In this document: positions 7,467 to 15,993 of the stretch, piece after piece
Layout of the letters: each line of letters opens with the position of its first letter
Position numbering within the stretch: position 1 is the first letter of the stretch
Assembly: GCA_018365455.1 (NCBI GenBank)
Contig: JAGZJZ010000008.1
Span: 117,977 to 181,976 of the forward strand
Length of the DNA stretch: 64,000 bases
Source of the DNA: Clostridiales bacterium
GTDB taxonomy: Bacteria > Bacillota > Clostridia > Lachnospirales > Lachnospiraceae
Direction of reading: 5' to 3'
Program-made: the position numbers and the translations under genes
Notes under the pieces: model-generated
What the model was told of the DNA's origin: nothing
The model's input: only the letters and a program-made list of their open reading frames with translations
Databases searched by the model: none

Positions 7467-9335
7467 ATGAAAAAGAAACATAAAAAATTACCTTTTATTA
7501 TTGCAGGCGTCGTCGTTGTGGCGGGCGTCGGTTTTTTTGCCCTAAGAGGGCAGGGAACCCAGGCGGTGAATAATCAGGCTGTGGCAGTAGTTCCGGTAAC
7601 CACCGGAGATGTGCAGGAATATGTGGATACCAGCGGAACCGTTGAGAGCCGGAATAAGAAGACATTTTTTTCGCCGGTGAATGCGACGGTTAAGAATCTG
7701 AATTTTCAGCGTGGAGATACGGTGAAAGCCGGAGACATGCTGATTACATTTGATTTGGAGAATTTGGAAAAAGATAATAAAAAAGCAGAATTAAACGTGT
7801 TATCCGGAAAATACGGATATCAGGATTCTATTAATAAATCGAATAAAGCTGCGAATGATAAAGCAGATGCAGCCAGCCAGGTAAACAGTCTGCAGGCTCA
7901 GGTGGATCAGTGGAAACAGAGAGTTGCAGATTTAAACCGCGCAATTGCCCAGGCAACGAAAGATGCCCAGGATCAGGCAATCCAGAAGCAGTCAGAAGCG
8001 GTGGCACAGGCAGAGGCACAAGCCAAAGCCCAGGCGGAGGCAGCAAAAGCTAAGATAAAAGCAGAGACAGATAAATTTAAGGAAAAGATTGAGAAATTAA
8101 CCAAGAAAAAAGCAGAGTACACGGTAAAATTAAATGCGGCTGTACAGTCGTTAACACAGCTTCAGGGGCAGTTAAGCGATGCGAAATTCCAGCAGGGTAT
8201 TCTGCAGCAGAGTTATGATGAAGCAAGCGGATTAGGGGATGCGGCTAAGATTGAATCTGCAAGCCAGGCATTAAAAGCCCAGATGGCAGTGGTTCATGAT
8301 CTGGAGGACGTAAAAGTCCCTGCCGCACAGGCAAAGGTGAATGAGCTAAATGAGAAGATTGCCCAGGAATTTGATAATCCAATAGCGGAATATCAGGCAC
8401 AGATTCAGAAATTGTCAACACCTGAGAGCAGTACAGGAGCTGGAACCCAGGGAGGAACCGGAGGGGCAGATCTGTCTGGTACCGGTGCGGGACAGTCGGC
8501 GGCAGATACGACAGATCTTCAGATGGAACTGCAGGATGCCCAGTCAACTCTGGCTGAATTACAGTCCGAACTGGCATCTAAGAAAGCAATTGCCGAAGCA
8601 GACGGTGTTACATTATCAGAAGAATCAAAAGCCCAGATGGAAGTCAACAATAACCTCCAGGAACTGGAGAGCAAGACGTTAGAAGAGTTAATTACAAAGG
8701 GAAAACAAGGTATTACCGCAGAATTCAGCGGCGTAATCTCCGACAGTAAAGCAGCCCAGGGAGGTATGGTTACCCAGGGGAGTGAAATGTTTACGCTTCA
8801 GAGCACCCAGGATGTAGATGTTAATATCTCACTTTCCAAGTATGATTTTGAAAAAGTCCAGAAAGGACAAAAAGCAACCGTTAAAATTGGAGCGAAAGAA
8901 TACAAAGGCACTGTAAGTAAGATCAGCCATATTGCAATTCCAAATGAAAAGGGAACGCCGATTATCAGTGCATCCGTATCCATAGACAATCCCGATGAAG
9001 ATATTTTCCTAGGTGTGGAAGCGAAGGTTTCTATTCAGGCTGCCGAGGCAGTGCAGGTTCCGGTAGTTCCGGTTGAGGTAGTCAATACCGGTAACGAGGG
9101 TTCTTTCTGCTATATTGTAGAAGATGGTGTAGTGGCGAAACAGATTGTCGAGACGGGCGTGTCTTCAGACAGCTATATCGAAATTAAGTCAGGGCTTGAG
9201 CCTGGTGACCAGGTGATACCGGATATCGGTATGTATCAGGAAGGAAGCCCGGTTGTGCCAATGGATGCAAACAGCATAAATGAAGGAACAGGCGCCGATG
9301 GTTCAGGTGGCGCAGCTGCTCAGGCAGAATCATAA
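7467..9335 (+). CDS. MacA-like membrane-fusion (adaptor) protein with long coiled coil
   Basis: HlyD/MacA-type adaptor that links the MacB-like permease to the outside of the cell. One N-terminal membrane segment spans about residues 7-26. A first lipoyl/barrel section (VQEYVDTSGTVESRN) follows. A very long Ala/Gln/Lys-rich coiled coil runs from about 105 to 310. Next come a Gly/Ser/Thr linker near 320-350, a second coil, the returning lipoyl half (GITAEFSGVISD) and beta-barrel domains. The tail is Gly/Ala/Ser rich. At 622 residues it is much longer than E. coli MacA (about 370), the difference being the helical hairpin. ATG 7467 follows GGAGGA by 8 bases; an upstream ATG at 7452 overlaps that site. 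Confidence 0.88.
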   Translation: MKKKHKKLPFIIAGVVVVAGVGFFALRGQGTQAVNNQAVAVVPVTTGDVQEYVDTSGTVESRNKKTFFSPVNATVKNLNFQRGDTVKAGDMLITFDLENLEKDNKKAELNVLSGKYGYQDSINKSNKAANDKADAASQVNSLQAQVDQWKQRVADLNRAIAQATKDAQDQAIQKQSEAVAQAEAQAKAQAEAAKAKIKAETDKFKEKIEKLTKKKAEYTVKLNAAVQSLTQLQGQLSDAKFQQGILQQSYDEASGLGDAAKIESASQALKAQMAVVHDLEDVKVPAAQAKVNELNEKIAQEFDNPIAEYQAQIQKLSTPESSTGAGTQGGTGGADLSGTGAGQSAADTTDLQMELQDAQSTLAELQSELASKKAIAEADGVTLSEESKAQMEVNNNLQELESKTLEELITKGKQGITAEFSGVISDSKAAQGGMVTQGSEMFTLQSTQDVDVNISLSKYDFEKVQKGQKATVKIGAKEYKGTVSKISHIAIPNEKGTPIISASVSIDNPDEDIFLGVEAKVSIQAAEAVQVPVVPVEVVNTGNEGSFCYIVEDGVVAKQIVETGVSSDSYIEIKSGLEPGDQVIPDIGMYQEGSPVVPMDANSINEGTGADGSGGAAAQAES

Positions 9336-9352
9336 GGAAGCAGTAATTAAGG

Positions 9353-9378
9353 AATAGCACAAGCCAGCTTGTGCTATT
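9353..9378 (+). other. Perfect hairpin between adaptor and permease genes
   Basis: AATAGCACAAG and CTTGTGCTATT form an 11-bp perfect stem with a 4-base loop in the 68-bp gap. No T-run follows, so it is more likely an mRNA-processing or stability structure than a terminator. Confidence 0.6.
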
Positions 9379-9403
9379 CATGGTAAACGAAAGGGGCACA
9401 TAT

Positions 9404-10639
9404 ATGGGTAGCTTGCTTGAATATTTTAAAATGGCAATAAAAAGTATTGTTGCAAATAAAGGCCGTTCTTTCCTGACTATGCTTGGTATTATTATTGGTA
9501 TTGCTTCTGTAATTGCGATTATGTCAGTCGGTGCCGGAACCACGGAGTCTATGACAGCAGAAGCAAATGATGTGGGAGGCGGACAGATCTATGTATCCTG
9601 CAGTGAAGACGCCGTAAATGCCAATCAGATGATTACAGCTGCTGATATGGAGGCCATCAGTTCCAAAGTAAATGGTGTGGAGGGCGTAACGCCGGCATCG
9701 GGCAGCAGCGGAACTACGGTAACCGGAAAAGGAGAATTTCAGCTGAGTCTGAGTGCAGGAACACAGGCACTGCAGAGAATGAACAACTTTACAATGAAAA
9801 GAGGAAAATATTTTACCGATGCGGATGTACAGGAAGGAAGAAATGTCTGCGTTCTTACAGACACAGATGCCAAGCGGCTGTTTGGATCGGATGATGTAGT
9901 GGGAATGGACATTGATGTTACGATGGATGGCATGACATTTGCATACCGCATTGTTGGAGTTACCGGGGCAAAAGACAATACGGCTTTTGTCAGCTATAGC
10001 TATGAGGGGCAGCCGGTCACTCTTGATATACCGTATACTTCCTTAACGAACTTTGGCTATGATCCGGAACCTTTTTACAGTATTTATGTGTTTGCGGACA
10101 AAACAATGGATGCAAAACAGATCACAAATTCTGTTATTCATATACTGGAATCCAGGCATCAGAGTGCCGGAGAAGAGTTTTACCGGGTTCAGAGTTTCCA
10201 GGATGTATTGCAGAGTATTAACAGTATGATGGGCATGGTAACCGCATTTATATCTTTTGTTGCAGCAATTTCACTGCTGGTTGGCGGAATCGGCGTTATG
10301 AATATTATGCTGGTATCTGTTACGGAGCGAACGAGGGAAATCGGAATAAGAAAGTCACTGGGCGCAAAGACCTCCTCTATTATGGTACAATTTCTGGCTG
10401 AGTCGGCAATCATTACAGCACTTGGCGGAGTAATTGGTATTATATTAGGAGTAATAGCTGCTTTTGGTATCTGTAGTATTATGACTGTTTCTCTGGGAAG
10501 TACCATAAGCCCGGGGATTAGTGCAGGAACCATACTGGGAGCAACCTTTTTTGCCTGTGCGGTTGGTATCTTTTTTGGAATCTATCCGGCAAGAAAAGCA
10601 GCGAAACTCAGTCCGATAGAGGCGTTGAGAAGAAATTAG
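9404..10639 (+). CDS. MacB-like ABC transporter permease (FtsX fold)
   Basis: Permease of the MacB/FtsX superfamily, 411 residues. It has one N-terminal membrane helix after the MAIKSIVANKGRSFLTMLGI motif, a large extracytoplasmic MacB_PCD domain (about 45-265), then three C-terminal helices. The conserved loop MNIMLVSVTERTREIGIRKSLGA is present, and the protein ends in PARKAAKLSPIEALR. These are hallmark sequences of the family. ATG 9404 follows AAAGGGG; a GTG at 9371 is inside the intergenic hairpin and is rejected. It works with the ATPase and adaptor upstream. A terminator follows. Confidence 0.92.
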   Translation: MGSLLEYFKMAIKSIVANKGRSFLTMLGIIIGIASVIAIMSVGAGTTESMTAEANDVGGGQIYVSCSEDAVNANQMITAADMEAISSKVNGVEGVTPASGSSGTTVTGKGEFQLSLSAGTQALQRMNNFTMKRGKYFTDADVQEGRNVCVLTDTDAKRLFGSDDVVGMDIDVTMDGMTFAYRIVGVTGAKDNTAFVSYSYEGQPVTLDIPYTSLTNFGYDPEPFYSIYVFADKTMDAKQITNSVIHILESRHQSAGEEFYRVQSFQDVLQSINSMMGMVTAFISFVAAISLLVGGIGVMNIMLVSVTERTREIGIRKSLGAKTSSIMVQFLAESAIITALGGVIGIILGVIAAFGICSIMTVSLGSTISPGISAGTILGATFFACAVGIFFGIYPARKAAKLSPIEALRRN

Positions 10640-10664
10640 CGGATACTTTTCCATAATTATATAA

Positions 10665-10713
10665 ACAAAGCAGAAGAACGTATTTCTATTCGTTCCCATG
10701 CTTTGTTTTTTTA
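10665..10713 (+). terminator. Terminator of the MacAB-like operon
   Basis: ACAAAGCA and TGCTTTGT form the stem base, with an inner GAACG/CGTTC pairing, followed by seven T. Confidence 0.85.
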
Positions 10714-10756
10714 TGAGGTCCGCTTCCCATGACAGCATCTGTGCTGGTAAAAGAAC

Positions 10757-10900
10757 GTTACTATTCACGGCCAGGAATGCGCTGAACTGCGCATTCCGTG
10801 AGAACATGATTCAGGAGTGAGGGGCGATTTTTGCGTAGCAAAACTTTAAATATCGCCCCGAATCGTTACTATGAGCGGCCTGTCGGCCGTGAATAGTAAC
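10757..10900. repeat. 144-bp multi-hairpin palindromic element (family C)
   Basis: Bounded by a perfect 16-bp inverted repeat, GTTACTATTCACGGCC at 10757 and its reverse complement ending at 10900. Inside lie two more perfect stems: GGAATGCG/CGCATTCC (10774-10797) and GGGGCGAT/ATCGCCCC with an inner TTTGC/GCAAA. It is non-coding. It looks like a MITE-type insertion or a folded RNA; only one copy is in the window. Confidence 0.7.
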
Positions 10901-10930
10901 AAAAGAACTACTCGTGTTACAGAAAAAGCC

Positions 10931-10983
10931 TTGACAAACTACCATCTGAATGCTATGATAAAAGAAATTACACTCGAGTGCAA
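10931..10983 (+). promoter_or_regulatory. Strong promoter with LacI-type operator for the regulator gene
   Basis: TTGACA (10931-10936), a 17-bp spacer and TATGAT (10954-10959) nearly match the sigma-A consensus. The palindrome CACTCGAGTG (10971-10980) covers the predicted transcription start. The same palindrome, extended to 16 bp, occurs at 12257-12272, so the LacI protein probably represses itself and the operon. Confidence 0.8.
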
Positions 10984-11033
10984 ATAAAAAACTCCGCTGC
11001 AAGCAACGGGGCATCAAATTTGTAACGCTGCGA

Positions 11034-11165
11034 GCAGCGGGGTATTTGTTCTCCGCTTCCGCTCCGGTCGTTGCTAAACGAACGTCCACTGGACGTTCAG
11101 CAACCTTCGCGGCAGTGACCAAATGAACGCGCCAGCGTGTCCGTTTGGTGTCTGCCGGCGGGAAT
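11034..11165 (+). repeat. Repeat family B, copy 1, in the LacI-gene leader
   Basis: About 132 bp closely matching 19715-19847. Hairpins are visible: GTTGCT..GAACGTCC/GGACGTTC..AGCAAC, and a second stem starting CCAAA and ending TTTGG inside a CGCGGCAG/CTGCCGGCG stem. It lies in the 5' leader between the promoter at 10931 and the GTG start at 11184, ending 18 bases before that start. Confidence 0.85.
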
Positions 11166-11183
11166 AAAGGAGACGTGAGTTGT

Positions 11184-12218
11184 GTGTATGAGAAACCGAT
11201 AACATTAAAAGATGTAGCAGAAAAGTCAAAATTTTCCCTTCGGACGGTGAAAAAAGTTTTATCCGGTGATGAGACGGTAAGACCGGACACGAAGGAGCAT
11301 ATTTTACTGGTAGCAAAGGAACTGGGATATCGCAAGAACCGCATGGCAAGTGTTCTTGCAACGAATAAAGTGCATAATATTGCCATTGTAATCGGTGATT
11401 TTAAGTATTTCTTTCCCGAGGCAAAAGCTGGGTTTGGGAAGTGTTGCCGGGAATACCGGGAGCTTAAGATTGGGATTGAATTTTTTACACCTGAGAATGA
11501 ATCTGTGATGGCATCCAAGGAGCTGCTGCAGGCATTGCTGGAAAATGACAAGATTGATGCAGTAATCATGCATGCCTGCAGTATGAGCGGGCTGAATCGG
11601 GAGATCAATGCGCTGGTTAAAAAGGGAAAGCCCGTATTTACTTTCGGTGCGGATGCACCCTCCAGTGACCGCATCTGCTACGTAGGTCCCAAGGCCTATG
11701 AATCAGGCAGGATTGCAGCCCAGATTATGGTGAATTATATTGGGAAAAAGGGAAATGTTTTTATCGTGAACCAAAGCATAGAAGAGATGCAGACCGTGGA
11801 ACGTAACCGTGGATTTATGGATTTTATTATGGAATATTGTCCGGATGTAAAAGTCAGTCAGATGACGGTTCAGAAAAATGAGAACGAGTATTACAACAAG
11901 GTGCGCAGGCTGATAGAGACTCAGCAGGTATCCGGGATTCTGGGAGCAGATGCGGATTGTTATATTGTCGGGAATGTTCTGAGGGATTTACAGAACCGGG
12001 ATATTACGGCTATGGGATTTGACCTGTCAGAAGATACGGAGCAGCTTTTAAGAGAAGACTATTTTAAAGTGGTGCTCAGTCAGAATCCGGACAAACAGGC
12101 TTATAAAGTGTTGCAAAAAATGTGTGATTATATTTCATATGGGGTAAAAGTTAAGAAAAATATCTATACGGATGTATCAATTATTACCAGCGAGTGTTTG
12201 CGGTATAGAGAAGAGTAA
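11184..12218 (+). CDS. LacI-family transcriptional repressor
   Basis: Sugar-responsive repressor. The N-terminal helix-turn-helix is ITLKDVAEKSKFSLRTVKKVL, followed by the hinge-proximal KELGYRKNRMASVLATNK. The rest is a periplasmic-binding-protein-like effector domain (IAIVIGDF, GPKAYESGRIAAQIM). The start is uncertain. GTG 11184 lies 11 bases after AAAGGAG; GTG 11175 is too close to it, and the 11145 frame start lies inside repeat B. An ATG at 11188 is out of frame. It is transcribed from the promoter at 10931 and faces the operon starting at 12312. Identical palindromes in front of both indicate autorepression and repression of that operon. Confidence 0.9.
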   Translation: MYEKPITLKDVAEKSKFSLRTVKKVLSGDETVRPDTKEHILLVAKELGYRKNRMASVLATNKVHNIAIVIGDFKYFFPEAKAGFGKCCREYRELKIGIEFFTPENESVMASKELLQALLENDKIDAVIMHACSMSGLNREINALVKKGKPVFTFGADAPSSDRICYVGPKAYESGRIAAQIMVNYIGKKGNVFIVNQSIEEMQTVERNRGFMDFIMEYCPDVKVSQMTVQKNENEYYNKVRRLIETQQVSGILGADADCYIVGNVLRDLQNRDITAMGFDLSEDTEQLLREDYFKVVLSQNPDKQAYKVLQKMCDYISYGVKVKKNIYTDVSIITSECLRYREE

Positions 12219-12245
12219 CGAAGTATTTTCGGTTACTCTTTCCTT
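12211..12245 (+). terminator. Terminator overlapping the end of the LacI gene
   Basis: AGAGTAAC and GTTACTCT pair around CGAAGTATTTTCG-type bases and are followed by a T-rich tract. The stop codon lies in the left arm. Confidence 0.6.
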
Positions 12246-12256
12246 TAATAAATAAT

Positions 12257-12272
12257 GTGCACTCGAGTGCAC
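12257..12272. promoter_or_regulatory. LacI-family operator (perfect 16-bp palindrome)
   Basis: GTGCACTCGAGTGCAC is a perfect palindrome 39 bases before the start of the epimerase gene. Its 10-bp centre matches the site in the regulator promoter. The central CG step is the usual LacI-family feature. Confidence 0.8.
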
Positions 12273-12311
12273 AAGAGTGTGTTTGAGAATATGCTCTGGA
12301 GAGGCGGTAAG

Positions 12312-13358
12312 ATGTATCAGTCAGTAGAAAGCTATCGGAACCAACGGAATTATAACTGCAGGATCCGGGAAGTGGTGTATCAGGGGGTCAGGCAGGTTAA
12401 TCTGGAAAATGAATATCTGCATATTGGGGTTCTGGCAGGGAAAGGCAGCGATATATTCGAATTTGTTTACAAACCCATGGACCTGGATTTTATGTGGCAT
12501 TCTTTTCATGGGGTGAAGAATCCCCTGACTTATGTAACGACAAAGAACAGCAGGTATGGAAGATTCTTAGATTTGTACGAAGGGGGGTGGCAGGAGTTAT
12601 TTCCCAACTACGGGGCGGCGAGCACCTATATGAATGCGGAGCTGGGGATCCACGGCGAGGTATGTGTGGCACAGTGGGATTATCAGATCGAAAAAGACAC
12701 CGAGGAAGAGATAACGGTGAAGTTTGCGATCCGCACTGCCAAGACACCGTTTTATCTGGAAAAGTGGATGACCCTAAAAAGCGGCGATCCAACCCTTTAT
12801 ATAAGTGAGCGGGTGACTAATGAAGGTGCGGTACCCCTGCAGTTTATGTGGGGACAGCATCCGGCTCTGGGGGCACCGTTTCTGGATGATAACTGTGAGA
12901 TTATTTTAAATGGTGACTGCAAGGTACACACTTTAAATATACAGAGTGCGCTGCCCGCAAACAGACAGATGAACTGGCCGCTGGTAAAAGACGTGGATGG
13001 AAAGGAACTGGATTTATCCAGAATACGGCATCCGCAAGAGAAGAAATATCTGGAATATGGCATTTCCGGAATAGCAGACAGCCGGTATTGTGTATGGAAC
13101 CACAGGCTCCATATTGGGTTTGGAATGGAGTGGGAGAAAGATATTTATCCTTATCTCTGGATCTGGGAGCCGAATTGTGCGGCGCAGGGATATCCCTGGT
13201 ATGGCAGAAACTATACATTAGGCTGCGAACCCTGGTCGGTACTGGCGGAGAGCATGGAGGAAGTGGAGAGAGAAGATGCCGGAATTAAAATAGAAGCAGG
13301 GATGAGTATGGAAACGACATTAAAAGCTTATGTGTGTCTGGAGAAGGATATGAAATGA
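12312..13358 (+). CDS. Aldose-epimerase-like protein (DUF4432-type galactose-mutarotase fold)
   Basis: A 348-residue beta-sandwich protein of the galactose-mutarotase superfamily, resembling DUF4432 proteins. Supporting stretches are LHIGVLAGKGSDIFEFVYKP near the start, GGWQELFPNYG, LGIHGEVC, the WGQHPALGAPFL block and the WIWEPNCAAQGYPWYGRNY region. The histidines of the first two blocks could form the active site. The likely role is anomer conversion or a related step on a free sugar entering the operon. ATG 12312 follows GGAGAGGCGG; the frame start at 12255 overlaps the operator and is rejected. It is the first gene of the LacI-controlled operon. Confidence 0.75.
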   Translation: MYQSVESYRNQRNYNCRIREVVYQGVRQVNLENEYLHIGVLAGKGSDIFEFVYKPMDLDFMWHSFHGVKNPLTYVTTKNSRYGRFLDLYEGGWQELFPNYGAASTYMNAELGIHGEVCVAQWDYQIEKDTEEEITVKFAIRTAKTPFYLEKWMTLKSGDPTLYISERVTNEGAVPLQFMWGQHPALGAPFLDDNCEIILNGDCKVHTLNIQSALPANRQMNWPLVKDVDGKELDLSRIRHPQEKKYLEYGISGIADSRYCVWNHRLHIGFGMEWEKDIYPYLWIWEPNCAAQGYPWYGRNYTLGCEPWSVLAESMEEVEREDAGIKIEAGMSMETTLKAYVCLEKDMK

Positions 13359-13368
13359 GGTGGGCAGC

Positions 13369-14892
13369 ATGTATGTAATTGGTTTAGATGTGGGAACGAC
13401 AGGGACAAAGGCTCTGCTGATCGATGAAACCGGAAAACTAAAGGGAAGAGGGTATCGTGGATACCGGACAATACAAGGAGCGGGAGGTATCGTAGAACAG
13501 CGGGCAGAGGATTGGCGGGAAGCAGCATCAGGGGCAGTTCGGGAGGCATGTGCGGAGTGTGAAAAATCAGAAATTACGGCATTGGCACTTTCCACCCAGG
13601 GAGCCAGTTCCCTGCTGGTGGACGTTGATTTTAATGCCATAGGAAATGCGGTTACCTGGATGGATAAAAGAGCCGTTCAAGAAGAGGAGGAACTGCAGAA
13701 AAAGGCAGAAGACGGATATTATTATACGAAGACGGGATGGGAGTTAAGCGCCAGCCTGGATGCCTGCAAATTGCTTTGGATTAAGAAGAACCGCAGGGAA
13801 GATTTGCACAGGGCGGTGAAATTTATCTCTACACTGGAATATATGAACCACTGTCTGACGGGTCATGCAGTGATTGATCCCACCAATGGGGCAATCCGCC
13901 AGCTGATGGATATACAGACCTGGCAGTGGGATGAAAAGATATTGAAGGATATCGGCATCTCCAGAGAACTGCTTCCGGAAATAAAAAGAACAGGCGAATA
14001 CCTGGGGACACTGACAGAAGATGCCGCTGATGCATTAGGACTGACAAAAGAAGTAAAAGTATTTAACGGAGCCCATGACCAATATTGCTGTGCCCTTGGG
14101 TCCGGGAGTGTAAAAAACGGAGATCTGCTGCTTGGAACTGGTACCGCCTGGGCGGTTATGAGCATAACGGATCAGCCCATGCTGACAAAATCCAGAATCT
14201 CACCGGCAAGACATGTGGTGCCGGGACTGTGGGGGGCGCTGTCTTCCATCAGCGGCGGGGGTATTGTACTGGACTGGTGGAAAGACCGGATGACGGGACT
14301 CACATATGAAGCGTTAAATGAAGGTGTTGAGCAGAAGATTGGTAGAGAAGAGACGCTGATGTTTTTCCCTTATCTCACAGGTGCAGGCTGTCCAATTTGG
14401 GATTTCAGGGCAAAAGGAACGCTGACGGGGCTGGAATTAAGGCATGACCCACTGGATGTGGCAGTGGCGGTAATGGAAGGGATCGTTTTTCATACAGCCA
14501 TGCTTCTGGAGGACTACCGGGAAAACGGGGCGCAGATTAACAGTCTGAGAGTGATGGGCGGTGCATTAAACAGCAGTGGGTGGATGCTTATACTGCAGGC
14601 GGTGCTGGACTGTGAGGTTATCCGGGTAACGCAGACAGATGCGGCATGCGTGGGGGCGGCAATGATTGCAGCGGTGGAGGGCGGTATATATAAAGACTAT
14701 GCCCTGGCGGTAAAATCCATGGTCTCTTATGAGGGGATGCAGGAGGTATCCGGGGAGTTAAAGGAATTTTACCAGCTGAAATACAAAGCATACAAAAGAA
14801 ACTGGAACATCATCAGGGAAATCTATCATAGCGGTCTATCCGGACAGGATATGCCACTGGTCCCGGGAAGGAAGGAGCAGTATGATCAATAA
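13369..14892 (+). CDS. FGGY-family carbohydrate kinase
   Basis: Phosphorylates a ketose or sugar alcohol with ATP. The N-terminal FGGY half opens with VIGLDVGTTGTKALL. The catalytic aspartate is in NGAHDQYCCALG near residue 235. The nucleotide-binding C-half has LLGTGTAWAVMS and MGGALNSSGWMLILQAVL. The length of 507 residues fits xylulokinase-like members. GAGGTGG precedes ATG 13369; GTG 13360 is within that site. It overlaps the next gene by 11 bases, so translation is probably coupled. The partner isomerase in the operon is the AraA-like gene at 19882. Exact substrate unknown, likely a ketopentose. Confidence 0.88.
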   Translation: MYVIGLDVGTTGTKALLIDETGKLKGRGYRGYRTIQGAGGIVEQRAEDWREAASGAVREACAECEKSEITALALSTQGASSLLVDVDFNAIGNAVTWMDKRAVQEEEELQKKAEDGYYYTKTGWELSASLDACKLLWIKKNRREDLHRAVKFISTLEYMNHCLTGHAVIDPTNGAIRQLMDIQTWQWDEKILKDIGISRELLPEIKRTGEYLGTLTEDAADALGLTKEVKVFNGAHDQYCCALGSGSVKNGDLLLGTGTAWAVMSITDQPMLTKSRISPARHVVPGLWGALSSISGGGIVLDWWKDRMTGLTYEALNEGVEQKIGREETLMFFPYLTGAGCPIWDFRAKGTLTGLELRHDPLDVAVAVMEGIVFHTAMLLEDYRENGAQINSLRVMGGALNSSGWMLILQAVLDCEVIRVTQTDAACVGAAMIAAVEGGIYKDYALAVKSMVSYEGMQEVSGELKEFYQLKYKAYKRNWNIIREIYHSGLSGQDMPLVPGRKEQYDQ

Positions 14893-15904
14893 ATGGTTTC
14901 ATAAAACAGAGCTGGATGATGCATTTTATCAAGAATATCTGGCTGACAGGCTGCCGGAAAACATAACGGATGTGCATGTTCATATGAATCTGGAAGAGCA
15001 TGTGAAAGGTGTGAGCAAGGAGCGGATTGCAATGGACTGGGCGTTGGAATGCGGGCTTCAGATGGATTATGAAGCGGCGCAGCATTATTATAAGACCATG
15101 TTCCCGGACAGGCAGATTTCTTTAACGGCGTTTCCTTTTCCCCTTGCCGAGGTGGATATACCGGGCAATAATGCATATTTGTCAAAGCTGGCAAAGGACG
15201 GAAAGATAGATGCTCTTATGAGTGTCAGACCGGAGTGGACAGCCGGGTATTGTGAGGATTTACTTGTGGACAATCCGTTTTTGGGATTTAAGCCCTATCC
15301 CTATCTGGCATCTGCAGTAAAAGGGGCTGATATCAGTATCTATGATTTTATGCCCGAGAGCCAGCTTGCGGTTCTGGACAGACATAAGAAGGCGCTGATG
15401 CTGCATCTGCCGCGAAAAGGAAGGCTGCCGGATCCTGACAATATTCGGGAATTGCGGGAAATCAGACAGAAATTTCCGGACATACATATTATTCTTGCAC
15501 ATTTTGGGAGGAGCTTTACAACGGATATATTTAGCAGAGGGATCGCAGCACTGGGTGAAGATCTGAAGGGATTTTATTTTGACACGGCGGCGGTTGTGAA
15601 TCCTCTGGTACATCAGATGGCAATGGAACGGCTGGACAGCAGGCAGATCTTGTTTGGAACGGATTTTCCAATTATGACCTGGCATGGCATACGGGAGTGG
15701 CACACGGATTCGCCGACGAATTACTGCAGAGAAGATTTTGGATGGAACAGGCATGAAAAAGGGGCAGAGACAGAAGCGGAATTTACTTTTATCGCCTATG
15801 TACAGCTTAAGAATATGCTGGATGCCATGGGAAATGATCCCATACGAAAAGAACAGATATTTTACAAAAATGCTTTGGATGCATTTCGAAAAGGAGGGAA
15901 GTAA
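14882..15904 (+). CDS. Metal-dependent amidohydrolase (amidohydrolase-2 family)
   Basis: A TIM-barrel hydrolase of 340 residues. Metal-site motifs are DVHVHM (about 30-35), HLPRKG, LAHFGRS and FGTDFPIMTWH. This order matches the amidohydrolase-2 family, which includes lactonases and decarboxylases. In a sugar-catabolic operon with a kinase and isomerase, a lactonase or related ring-opening role is plausible but not shown. Its ATG lies inside the end of the kinase gene (ATGATCAATAA), preceded by GGAAGGAG. A 90-bp gap with a fragment resembling repeat A (AGAGCGTGTTT) follows. Confidence 0.75.
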   Translation: MINKWFHKTELDDAFYQEYLADRLPENITDVHVHMNLEEHVKGVSKERIAMDWALECGLQMDYEAAQHYYKTMFPDRQISLTAFPFPLAEVDIPGNNAYLSKLAKDGKIDALMSVRPEWTAGYCEDLLVDNPFLGFKPYPYLASAVKGADISIYDFMPESQLAVLDRHKKALMLHLPRKGRLPDPDNIRELREIRQKFPDIHIILAHFGRSFTTDIFSRGIAALGEDLKGFYFDTAAVVNPLVHQMAMERLDSRQILFGTDFPIMTWHGIREWHTDSPTNYCREDFGWNRHEKGAETEAEFTFIAYVQLKNMLDAMGNDPIRKEQIFYKNALDAFRKGGK

Positions 15905-15993
15905 TCTTAGAGCGTGTTTCATACACACTTGCGTATAAAATGGTTTGTAAAATTGGGGTAAGGTATTATTTTTAAAAAAGGAGGACATAAAAC

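Noticed and set aside
11145..11183. N-terminal extension of the LacI regulator starting at 11145
   Set aside because: It lies within repeat B and has no ribosome site; AAAGGAG at 11166-11172 serves a later start.
10640..11183. Insertion sequence remnant
   Set aside because: The region is rich in inverted repeats but contains no transposase fragment; structured repeats explain it better.
10811..11674. 287-codon minus-strand frame across the repeats and LacI gene
   Set aside because: It runs through repeat B and the LacI coding region with low-complexity composition; no homology is recognisable.
12255..12311. Earlier start for the epimerase-like gene
   Set aside because: The ATG at 12255 overlaps the LacI operator and lacks a ribosome site.
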